Shown one piece after another: positions 41,289 through 50,920 of a DNA stretch of 64,000 nt (positions within the stretch are counted from its first letter, which is position 1; each line of letters begins with the position of its first letter). A program made the translations under genes and the position numbers. The stretch is from assembly GCA_000333855.2 (NCBI GenBank), contig CM007320.1:2833684-2897683 (forward strand). Reading direction: 5' to 3'. This stretch comes from Endotrypanum monterogeii (lineage: Eukaryota; Euglenozoa; Kinetoplastea; Trypanosomatida; Trypanosomatidae). The notes beneath the pieces were generated by a model. That model did no database searches, was not told where the DNA came from, and saw nothing but the letters and a program-made list of their open reading frames with translations.

Positions 41289-43075
41289 ATATGAAATGGC
41301 GTGGTCGTACGATCTTTAGTTGAAATAGTGAAGAAGAATTCTTCAAATGCAAGTGAAGTTTGTTTTTCCTATTTTCACTTTTTGTGTTGTAATTGTGTGT
41401 GTGTGTGCGTGTATCCGCACGTCTGCAAACGCATCCAATCTCCCCCCTCCCCCCCCCCCAAAAAAAAAAAAAGTGCGATATTCTTGTTCCTTTAGAGCTT
41501 TCTCTTCCGTTATTTTTGTGTTTTTTTTCGTAGATGGCCATTTTCTTCTGCTCGAATGCTTCGTTGAATAAACGGACATTTCGACGCCAGTTCTCCGTGA
41601 GTTTTAGTGCGCCAACATCACAAAAGGGTATGCATATTTTCTCCTGTGGGCTGCAGAAGATCAGGCACCGGCTCTCGATTTTTGCTATCCTTCGTGTACG
41701 AGAGTGTTTTTCCTGCTATCTATATACATATATACCGATAGAAAGGGATATATTTTCTATTTGCTCCCCCCCAACGAGAGTGACGTCCTGTTCAGGACCC
41801 TGCCAAGTGCCGTCGATGCGCTTTAGCCCAACTCAGTGGTGGGGGCTCTAGAACCCGCATCTCTTGCGTACCGCCGTGGCTGAGCCGAGGGGTCCTGGGG
41901 CCATGGCTACTACACGGATCCTCTCCGCAGGGACGTCGACACAGACGATGGACTGCTGTGTGGCGAGTGCGGCGCACAGCACGCCATGGCGCGCCGCGGC
42001 AGCCGGCAGCTCTCCCCCCTTGGGCGGAGGCATGCAGCCATCACGAGTCTGGCGCATGGCCGCCGTGCGGCAGCAACACACGGCGAACGGAAGGTGAGGT
42101 GACGGGAGAGGTGTGGGTCGCACGTGTCGGCCGGCTCATATCGAGGGATGCCTCCCCGCACACGCCGGGCTACTTAGGACCGCTAAAGCAGAGGCATTGG
42201 GGGGGGGGGTGGCGGCGATGCTGTGGAAATACCGTACCTGAAGTTTTCGATATTTCAGCACCGGTATCATTACTAGCATTCAATTTTTGTTTTCTGTTTT
42301 CGGATATAGAGACCAGATGAGATATAAACAGATACATCTCATATTCACTGTTTGCCTGCTTTTCATCGGGTTTCTGGCTGGGCTTCAAGAAACGAGGGAT
42401 TGCAGCAATGCCTGTGCGGGCATCTCCATCATATATAATTTTATTATCGATGTCGTGAATGGATTTCTGTTTTGAAGTCATCAACAGTATCTGCCCCGAA
42501 ACAAACTGAGAACTGTCCAGCTTTCATTGCAAACAAACCAAAAAAAAGGCGCCTTGGTTGTTCGCCGCAACTCTCCAGTGCTGGAGGACCAGCGCCCTTG
42601 TGTATCGTACACATGGCCTTAGTGATCTACACTAGGTGGAGGAGGGAAGCGGGGGGAAGACGTGCCCACTAAAAATGAATTTGATCACCTAGAACAGAGA
42701 GTTTCGATATCGCACGTAAGGTGACTTATTTTCCACCATCGAAACTTCCAGAATGTACCTTGCCCTCGATCATGCTTTGAAATCTATCCCCTCATTACAA
42801 CCTACACTCGTTTCTGTGGACGCCCTCCTCCATCAGTTTGTTTTCTGTTGTTTGTGCGTGCGCGCGCGTGTGTGTTTGTTCGTCTGTGGAGACAGAAAAT
42901 CGGCCCTGCTGTATGTGGCTGTGCTAATTTTCACTGTCACTGAAGAGCGGGTGTTTCACCCTCAGTGTGTTCGGAACTCTTAGGTGAGGTGGAGGTGGTG
43001 GGAGTTGATCTCACCAGTGCTTTGTGAGGTTGCGGTGTCTCGTTTCCATTGAGTCTTCAGGGACCCTGACCGAAG
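41289..43075. other. Intergenic region containing repeat copy 1
   Basis: Downstream of the hydrolase lies a T/A-rich stretch, then the dispersed repeat (41794-42200). A small AT-rich frame at 42317-42475 (52 codons, signal-peptide-like start) has no further support. AG at 43059-43060 after TTCCATTGAGTCTTC is a weak acceptor candidate for the WDR55 gene. Confidence 0.55.
41794..42200 (+). repeat. Dispersed repeat, copy 1 (SIDER-like degenerate retroposon)
   Basis: About 407 bases, GC-rich, starting AGGACCCTGCCAAGTGCCG and ending GCTAAAGCAGAGGCATTGGG. It matches copy 3 (61371-61789, opposite strand) over nearly its whole length with few substitutions, and copy 2 (55417-55723) apart from a 120-base block. 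Its location in the putative 3'UTR of the hydrolase, its size and its multicopy nature fit the SIDER class of extinct Leishmania retroposons, which influence mRNA stability. No coding capacity for a transposase or reverse transcriptase is seen. Confidence 0.7.
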
Positions 43076-45253
43076 ATGGAGCTCGCAAATCTCAAAGAGG
43101 ATGTGCTCATGGGAGACATAAACGAGGTCACAGTACCAGCTGCGCTCGTTGCTTCAGCTCCAGTGCTCGATATAGGTTTCCATCCACGTCTCCCCATCCT
43201 GGCAGCCGGTCTTGTTACGGGCGAGGTTGAAATCTTTGAACGTAAGAGTGTTGATGAGATGGTCAAAGTTCCCCTAGAAAACGACTTTTCTTCCTGGATC
43301 TTTAAGGGGCAGTACAGCGAAGACGAAGTCCTGATGAACTATCACCATCAGAATATGCTGATGCATCCATCAGGCGGTGTTTCATCCATGGAGTTCACCG
43401 ACGACGGATCGTATCTTGTCACCGCCAGCGGCGATTGCACGATATCGGTGATGGACTGCGTGTCACTTCGCCTTGTCATTCACATCCCGTCGGACGAGGT
43501 GCGGGCCCGCACTGCTGGCAAGAAAAAGCTGAACGCTATCAACAAAAGAGCTGACCTGACAGGAACAAAAGGCTGTAAACCAAAGAAAAATGCAACAAAA
43601 TTAGGAGGTAGCAAAAAAATTGGTTTCTCCGAGCCAGTGAACCCGCACAAATACGGCATCTCCTCTCTCAACGTCTGCGACGAGAATTTAATCGCCACAG
43701 GTGACGATGACGGGCTCATCGCGGTGTGGGATATGCGTGAGCGGAAGCCTGTTCACACCTATCATGAGCATGGTGACTACGTATCTCAGCTCTGCTACTT
43801 CACCGATGCACAGGAGCTTCTTTCCAGCAGTGGTGATACCTGCCTTGGTACCTATGACATGCGTGCTGGAAAAATCCGTGATTTTAGCGTACGCAGAAAG
43901 GACGAGCTCAACTGTTTTGCTTTCATCAACAGCAGCGGTGTCAGCAATTCTGCCTTCATCCCAAGTATAGTGTGCGGCACACCTCACGGCGGCCTGCCAA
44001 TATGGAAATACGGTTCTTGGGCTCGTCCATACGATGTGGTCGACTGCCACCCGGCAGAGTGCGAGGCACTCATTTCTTTTCATGGTGAAAACACCACGTT
44101 CAATCACAACCTCATCCTCACAGGTGCCTGTGATGGTCTCGTACGCGTGCTGCAAATGTACCCAGTGCGAAGGAACCTTTGCCAACTCAGTGCCCGTGAC
44201 TACACCTACTCGCACTCGAGCGTTCTTGGAAACCAGAGCAGCTGCAGTGGTGACCAACACCAGGGCAACTACGTGGTGCGTCGCGCGCGCGGGCAGGAGG
44301 CCATAAGCCGCATGCGCATCTCCCATGATGCTAACCTGCTCGCTGTTAGTGGCCATGACAACATTATTGACTTTGTTGACATCGCCTTCATGAACGACGA
44401 GACAGAGCTTGATAAGCTTCGAGGTCGCGCAGAGCAGCGCCATCTCAGGACTTTGCGCGACCTCGAGCGGGAGCGAGACGAAGACGATGAGAACGACAAC
44501 AGAGAGCGTATTCTTTCAGGCCCCCGTGGTACAGATAGTGAAGGTGATGAGAGTAGCGGCGACGAGCTGGACAGCGACTCATCAACCAGCACAAGTTCTT
44601 CCCAGCTGAGCGAGGATGGCCATTTCGAAGGTGAGGCGGTGGAGAAAAGGCAGGAAAAGCCAGCGCAGCGCACGACACTGGGGCAGAAAATTGAAGAGGT
44701 ATGTACTGCTCGAAAAAAGCGAGCCCGCTTAGATACGAGCCGCACTGATGACGAGGCGAAGGACAGCTGCCACGACGCGCTAAAGAAAAAGGCCGTTGGA
44801 GAAGAAAAAAAGATCCTCGAAAAGAAAGGGCAGAACAAGGCGAAGTCTGAGCAGGGTTCTGCAGCAAAGGCTTTCTCGACCTCTAAGGAAGCTGCAGTAC
44901 CACCGTCGTCAAAAGTCTCACAGTTGGCGGGACGTGGTACGTGCGATATGGATCCCGCACGTGCTCAGATGCCTCCTGAAAGAGAAAAGAAAACACCTAC
45001 TAACATGAACCCATCCTCGTCACCCCATACACACACTCTCACTACAGTAGCCTCTTCTGTTGACACAGTGGCGGCGGAAGAAGCCATGGAGGTCTACCGA
45101 ACAGAGCGGCAGAAGAAACGTGAGCGGGCCGCAGCAGCGCGCTGGCTAAAGGAAGAACGCAGAAAAAAAATCAACTTTGCGTTCGAAAAGCGCCGCAGGC
45201 GTGTCGGCGGATTCTTCGGTGATATGGCTAGGCGAGACGAGGATAGCGACTGA
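43076..45253 (+). CDS. WDR55: WD-repeat protein, WDR55 / Jip5 homologue
   Basis: A 725-residue protein. Residues ~25-450 form a seven-bladed WD40 propeller, seen in VLDIGFHPRLPILAAGLVTGEVEIF, GVSSMEFTDDGSYLVTASGDCTISVMD, NLIATGDDDGLIAVWDMRERKPVHTY, ELLSSSGDTCLGTYDMRAGKI, NLILTGACDGLVRVL and LLAVSGHDNIIDFVDI. The order and spacing of blades match WDR55/Jip5, a nucleolar protein needed for rRNA processing and large-subunit assembly. A Lys-rich insertion (about 144-190) sits between blades 3 and 4. After the propeller come an acidic Ser/Asp/Glu stretch (about 470-530) and a long Lys/Arg/Glu-rich tail with nuclear-localisation-like clusters (KKRERAAAARWLKEERRKK). The family is usually ~380-490 residues, so the tail is an extension. 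MRT4, also a pre-60S factor, is encoded in the same unit. Confidence 0.87.
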   Translation: MELANLKEDVLMGDINEVTVPAALVASAPVLDIGFHPRLPILAAGLVTGEVEIFERKSVDEMVKVPLENDFSSWIFKGQYSEDEVLMNYHHQNMLMHPSGGVSSMEFTDDGSYLVTASGDCTISVMDCVSLRLVIHIPSDEVRARTAGKKKLNAINKRADLTGTKGCKPKKNATKLGGSKKIGFSEPVNPHKYGISSLNVCDENLIATGDDDGLIAVWDMRERKPVHTYHEHGDYVSQLCYFTDAQELLSSSGDTCLGTYDMRAGKIRDFSVRRKDELNCFAFINSSGVSNSAFIPSIVCGTPHGGLPIWKYGSWARPYDVVDCHPAECEALISFHGENTTFNHNLILTGACDGLVRVLQMYPVRRNLCQLSARDYTYSHSSVLGNQSSCSGDQHQGNYVVRRARGQEAISRMRISHDANLLAVSGHDNIIDFVDIAFMNDETELDKLRGRAEQRHLRTLRDLERERDEDDENDNRERILSGPRGTDSEGDESSGDELDSDSSTSTSSSQLSEDGHFEGEAVEKRQEKPAQRTTLGQKIEEVCTARKKRARLDTSRTDDEAKDSCHDALKKKAVGEEKKILEKKGQNKAKSEQGSAAKAFSTSKEAAVPPSSKVSQLAGRGTCDMDPARAQMPPEREKKTPTNMNPSSSPHTHTLTTVASSVDTVAAEEAMEVYRTERQKKRERAAAARWLKEERRKKINFAFEKRRRRVGGFFGDMARRDEDSD

Positions 45254-46224
45254 TCGAATGTCATCCGCACCTGCATGGTGCTGCCGCACGCAAGCTGATG
45301 GAGAGGAATATTGATGCTCAACTGTGCGTGTGTCTTTTGTGCCTGGTGACTGTCAGCCGAATTTGTGACTAACTAAAAAAAAAAAATACTCGTTTAAGTC
45401 TTGGGGAAAATTACGCAATGCTTTTTTCTTTTTTTTTCTTTTACTTTCCTTCATCACATCACGTATTGCGTTCTCATTCTTTCCCCAAACGACAGGAAAA
45501 GATGCGAAGTGAAGCAGATAAGAAAACGTGAGGTTAATAGCGGGAAATATTATACACAAATATATATTTGTAGACATATCTTTACATCGTCGCCGAGAGT
45601 TTTCACTCTCAAGGTAATGACGCTGTGCCAAGATGGTGAGAGCTCTCAATCGACAGCTTTACCTAATGGTTTTTGTGTGACGAGGGAGAGGAGCCAATGC
45701 AGCTATATCGTTAGTTGTAGCTCGAAATAACTGTACACGTTACACGCCGGGTGAGATGATAGGCACGGGTGCGATGTTACGCGGATGTCAGACTTCGCAT
45801 CGTGAATCGGACTCGCCCCCATGGGGTGACTGGTCACTGGTAAACGCAGTCGAGCAGGACGACTGTACTTGCACAAAATCGAAGTATCTCAAATCACTGC
45901 AGATGCAAAAATAAGAAAAGTAGACCTGCGTATGCGCAAGTAGTTCTTTTATTACTACCTCGCTTCTGGATTCGCGTGTTTAGTGCTATTCCCTTTCTCT
46001 TAAATTGATGAGACAGCCATTCTGCGACTCTTGCCATCATTTCCAACTTGGTTCAACTTTGCAAGGCACACTTTGGCGTTTGACGTGGCGAAGTCCTGCG
46101 CGGTATTCACTTTCTTCCTAGGCTTGAACAGAGATTACCTCTCATGTAAATAAATAGGGCACACACACACTCACTCACTCACTCACTCACTCGTAATACA
46201 CAAATATATTTATACCGACTGATC
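45254..46224. other. Intergenic region, no gene seen
   Basis: T/A-rich 3'UTR-type DNA, then a CACT tetranucleotide repeat (46169-46192) immediately ahead of the next start codon. The acceptor for the next gene is not obvious. Confidence 0.5.
46161..46192. repeat. (AC)n-(ACTC)n tandem repeat
   Basis: Five AC units followed by about six ACTC units, ending 32 bases before the ATG of the cysteine-rich gene, so probably in its 5'UTR or splice region. Confidence 0.85.
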
Positions 46225-46713
46225 ATGCCTCCGCTTCCCAACGGTAAAGGAAAGGACGCCGCCGACGCGCCGAAGAAAAAAGTTCACCCTCCAGAGCCTT
46301 GCGGCTGCGGTGTCGATACATACCGTGCTCCCCCGAAGGGAAAAAAGGGGATATCCCCAATCATACACAATCCAGGCTGTGTATACCAGCGCACCACGTG
46401 TGATGCCTACCCCCATCTGCCGCGCTGTCTAGTGTGTCAAGACCCCTGCAAATTTTGCCTTGGAAAGTACCGCTGGTGTCCTCACTGCTACGAGAAACAG
46501 TGCGCGTATCTTTATAAACGCGTGGTCATCGGTTTAGAAGAGCTCACTGGCGCTGATATGGGTCCTGGGATTGAAGTTAGCGCAGCCGTCGACCGCCGGT
46601 ACACTACTCGACAGCGATCTACTGCGCGGCTCGCGAATAGGGGACGTAGTGGAACAAGGGCAGACCCCGGGTCCTCTGACCAGCAACGTATCCGTAAGGT
46701 TACAGTAAAATAA
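46225..46713 (+). CDS. Cysteine-rich, probable zinc-binding protein (162 residues)
   Basis: A 162-residue protein with a Lys/Pro-rich N-terminus (residues 1-25), a cysteine-rich core and a basic C-terminal tail. Cysteines fall at 26, 28, 52, 59, 68, 71, 75, 78, 85, 88 and 93. They make three consecutive CxxC pairs (68/71, 75/78, 85/88), plus CxC and HxxxC elements, which would suit two or three zinc ions. His residues at 48, 64 and 87 may join in. I do not recognise it as a RING, PHD or LIM domain, since the spacings are too short. The conserved look (PCGCGVDTYRAPPKGKKG, YRWCPHCYEKQCAYLYKRV) suggests a real trypanosomatid-specific family. Nucleic-acid or protein binding are both possible. Confidence 0.75.
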   Translation: MPPLPNGKGKDAADAPKKKVHPPEPCGCGVDTYRAPPKGKKGISPIIHNPGCVYQRTTCDAYPHLPRCLVCQDPCKFCLGKYRWCPHCYEKQCAYLYKRVVIGLEELTGADMGPGIEVSAAVDRRYTTRQRSTARLANRGRSGTRADPGSSDQQRIRKVTVK

Positions 46714-49700
46714 TTTTTTTTTTTTTTGGGGGGGGGGCGGCGTGCATGAATACAACAAGGAACTGTGGGGCTCCCTCCTCCGCCTGGCGGTTTGCTAGGG
46801 CCATGTGCCTCTGCCAGTATTATTTTTTCTTCTCTTTTTGGCGAGGCGCTGAAACCAGGGAAGAATGGAAAGAAGACAAGTTGATGTACAATAGTGCTAC
46901 ACCTGCCAGCTTGGTGCTCTGCTATCGTAGTCATGATTTTTTTGTGATCGAGTGGAGAGGCTAATCTGAATCACCACTCATCTCTTTGATACCCGTCTCA
47001 TGGTTCGTGCTCATCCGGACACACACTTGCTCAAAGCCTCACTCGGCTACTCCCGAATTTCTTACTCTTTACGTGTGTGTGTATTTGTTTATGTGTGTGT
47101 ATGTGTGTGTCTTTGTGCGTGGTGCATCTTGATCTTTGTACAGACTTCCATTCAAAGTAAAACAGAACAATAACGACAGAAACACATCACTTGCATGGAA
47201 ACAAAACTCCCCTATCCGAATCGCTCATAACCCATTTAAAGGTTTCTCTCAATGGATCTCTTGTATCGATGGGGTCGGGTAGACGGGAAGGGGAACTCAC
47301 AACGTGAGTGAGACACCCGTACTTTGAGCAGCCTGGTCTTGCGGACTTGCAGCGGTTGTAGCGACGATGCTTTCCATTCATCTATCCACCTGTCATATAT
47401 GAATGTGTGTCTGTGTTTGTGTCTCTCTCTCTTCGTGTGTGTATGTGTGTGTGTGTGCAAATCGTGCTTACTGTATTCTCTAGATCTCATCAACATACCC
47501 ATCCAGCGTCACACATGTGTGGATTCTGATAGGAAAAAAAAAGACATGCGTTTAGGTACGCAGGGAGTCGATGCTGCGGAGCGTCTACTCTTGTTTGAAT
47601 CAAGTTGGGAATGACGAAGTGTGGAGAGGAAGAGAAACTTTTGCACTGGGACTGAAGCAGAACATTCACTGCTTGGCAAAAAGTAAGGCGATCGGATTAT
47701 AGACCAGGCTCCATAGAAAACGTTGGGTGACGCGTAACTCTTGGTTTCCGCAACAGGCTAGTCCGTGTGCGTTGTGATGCTTGGCAGAGTCGAAGACGGA
47801 AGCTGATCCTCCACGAAGCACTACTTGTTATCTGGATGGCTGGGGATCACAGCCAAGGCTTATCCCAGACCGCCCCGCCGGGCATGTGACGGCTGTATAG
47901 CTGGTGCACTCAGTTATACGAACGTGGCCTTTTTTTCTATTGTTGTGACCGGAATCATAAATGATTTTTGTTCAGGTGACTCTTGGTCATTTTTTCGAAC
48001 ATGGGTCAATCAATTTTAGGAAGGAAGGCGATAGAAAAGATATGCCGTCGTTCGCAATAAGTGTACTGTAGCACAGGCGATTAGCAGCCTGTCGCTACTG
48101 TGGCAGTCATCCTTTACTGCAATTCCGCAGGTGTGTCCGCTTGCGTGTGTTCGACTTTGATCGCATCTATCTCAAATAGTCGCCACCTGTAAACTCTCAC
48201 AGAGGTTGGGCAAAGGGAGTAGACACTTATCTTTACACCGGTTGCAAAAGGCCATAACACACATCGCTAGTTAGTAGCCTCACGGACAAACTTTTTGTTC
48301 TTTTTTTTTGTTGTTGTTGGACGTCATCGCAGATGTGGATAGGGAGGGGGGGGGGAATTTTCCAGGTCTCTCTGCATCGCCTCTCTACATCATATATGAA
48401 GAAGAGTTGTCATGTGTCATTTTTTGATGTAAGTGTAAGCTCTTGACGGAATTTCTGCCCGTCGTCATCAATCATCTCTAGGTGTACATGGCTTCCAGGA
48501 AAACAGCTCGAGGTGCAACAGCTCATGCTGACAGCATCCAACGCTCCTCCATTTTACCTTGACAGAGGTAGTGAAGGTGCTGCCCGCGCTGCATGGGCTC
48601 TCCTGCAGCAGCGGAGGAAATGAGGGAAAGGATTTCCTCCCCCCATTCCAGGTGTTTGGGAAAAAAAAAAGACAGCGCTGATTCGTTCGTATCCTCTGTA
48701 TGACTCACATTAACCCCGGGAGGAGGTGAATACCGATAACAGCGGCACTGATCACATTGCTTTCCGGAGCAACATCTCTCAGGGCACTGATACATCGAAG
48801 ATACATCCTAAAGTTTTCCCAAGTGTCTACTCTAGTTATAACTTCCTAGATTGGTGAACCTCTGTTTTGCGCAGATGGCACACCACGAAGGACATCCATA
48901 CTGCTATCCCCCAATACTTCGACAACGGCTTTGGTGAGGCACTGAGACTTAGGCAGAGAAGCTTTCCGCGATGTACGGCGGCTATCATTCTTACTTTGTG
49001 GAACTCTTTATCAGTGATCAATGTGCGTCCCTGAAATACAGCTGTGCATGCGAAGCAACGCAAAAGAAGGCGTGGCGATATGAATGTTTCTTTTCTGCTT
49101 AAGCGTGGGGAGCCGTGTCTGTATCGCTCCCATGGTACACGGCGTGCTGATGTGGTGTCTTCAAGTGATAATGAATTTCACTTCTTCGGCTTTAGGGGTG
49201 TGTGCCCTGCAGTTAACATCATCATAGGCGGTTCTGCCAACGAAAATGGAGTGTTATTGTATTAACCTCAATCTTGAGGGAGTGTGCGTTGCGACGGACT
49301 TGCCCCAGTTTCTTTGCGTGATTTGTATGGGATGCGCACGGTACGTACGCCTATGTTCTTTTCATCTACGATACCGTCCTGACCATGACTGAAGAATACA
49401 TATATATATATATATAGCGCTTCTTCGTTTTCCTCAGAGCGGCCGTAAATCCATCTGATTGAGGTGTGTGGGGTGGGGGAGGGGGGGGCACTGAAACACC
49501 TGCAAATATCTGCAGCACGATAAGTAATCCTGTGGTCGCTCACATAGAGAGGTCAGTTTGACGAAGCAACCCGATATGATGCACCCCGCAAGAAGTTGAT
49601 TCGACGGGGTCGAAATCGGGCTTTGTGTGTACTTTTCTTTCACTGGAAATTCGTGGTCCTTACCACGTCTGGAAAATTGCTTTTGTAAACACCTGTGAAC

Positions 49701-50319
49701 ATGTCGTAAGGTCGGTGTAGGGATCCCCTCACAGTCATCTGTATCTGCCGACGCGGGTTTTCTGCCAATACAGTGAAAAGGGTATATCTATGTGAGTGTG
49801 TGTATCGTTGTGTCCTTTTCTGCGACAAGGTGCTCCAGTGTGTGCTGACCTTAGGTCTCAGTCGCACTGACGATTTGTGGAGTACACGAGTGGTACCAGG
49901 ATTCATGAAAGAAACAAAAGGATAGCGTGCTGCGCTGTGACACGCGCTACTCTGCGGATAATTCTCACGATTCCTGGTTCTGTGGTGCAGCGACGCGGCC
50001 AGGATGAAAACACCCCTGCTCCTCTACCCTCCGCATTGCCTGCTTTGTTATAATGGAAAAAAAAAATGTTCGCACACATTTTCTAATTTTTCAGGCTTTC
50101 CTCGTACTCCATGCCCACATGGACAGTCGCTAACGTCGTCTTACTCTTCTGTTCAAGGGAAGAGATTAGGCGGAGGGCGCACTGCCCTCCCGCCCCCCCC
50201 CTTCCTAGGCAGGAAAAAAAAAAGAAGCGCGCTCAGATCGCGTTTATTTTTCTGCTGTGTTGATTTCACATTCCAGAGATCGCTACCTTGATAAGTTCCT
50301 TTCTTCTTTTTTTTTATAC

Positions 50320-50350
<31 letters not shown>

Positions 50351-50920
50351 GGTTGGAGGACTCGCGGATTGCTTTCCTGTATCGATTTCGTATGGTGATT
50401 GAGCAAGCAAACTGATCTTGATCTCCAGGGACACGGTCAGTAGGCGAAGTTTGTTTTGTCTTCGCTTCACGAGCTACGTTTGTGTGTGTGGTGGGGGGGG
50501 GTGGCAGAGACAAGGTTTCTCTACCCAGCTTGGAGCGCGGTTCTTTCTGGAAACCTGCAAAGAGTTCCTGAATCCATGGATAGCTGGAGTCACGCCCTCT
50601 CTCTCAGCGGATAGCGGACCTCATTCCCTTCTCGCACTCTTTCCGCCTACCATTCTGCCTGCCTAATTTTTTTTTTCCATTCACAGATATACATACAAAT
50701 ACGCACACACATCCCAGTGGCGCTTGCTGTTCCTGCATTACTGCGAGTGGAGCACGAGCAAATCAACACACACACACTTGAGGACAGAAATATTTTCTCA
50801 AAAACCGCAACAACGGAAGCAACAACAACAAAGAACGTGCGCGCAGCAGCAAGGTGCGGTCTGGGCATTGTGTGGGGTCGGGGCTCCCTTTATCGCTGGT
50901 ACCTGTAGTATCTCCTCGAC
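46714..50920. other. 4.2 kb interval without a convincing gene
   Basis: Open frames here are short, on both strands, and lack good splice context or recognisable domains. The part from about 47600 to 49950 is less T-rich than usual intergenic DNA and could include decayed coding sequence. A 9-bp inverted repeat lies at 48613-48640, and TA repeats at 49398-49417 and 50317-50340. The acceptor for the next gene is probably AG at 50685-50686, after a T run and CCATTCAC. Confidence 0.5.

Noticed and set aside
41864..42123. Open frames inside the dispersed repeat copies
   Set aside because: The same short frames appear in both orientations of a degenerate noncoding repeat and encode no known protein.
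42317..42475. 52-codon frame with a signal-peptide-like start
   Set aside because: Very short, in AT-rich DNA next to a repeat, with no splice signal or conserved feature.
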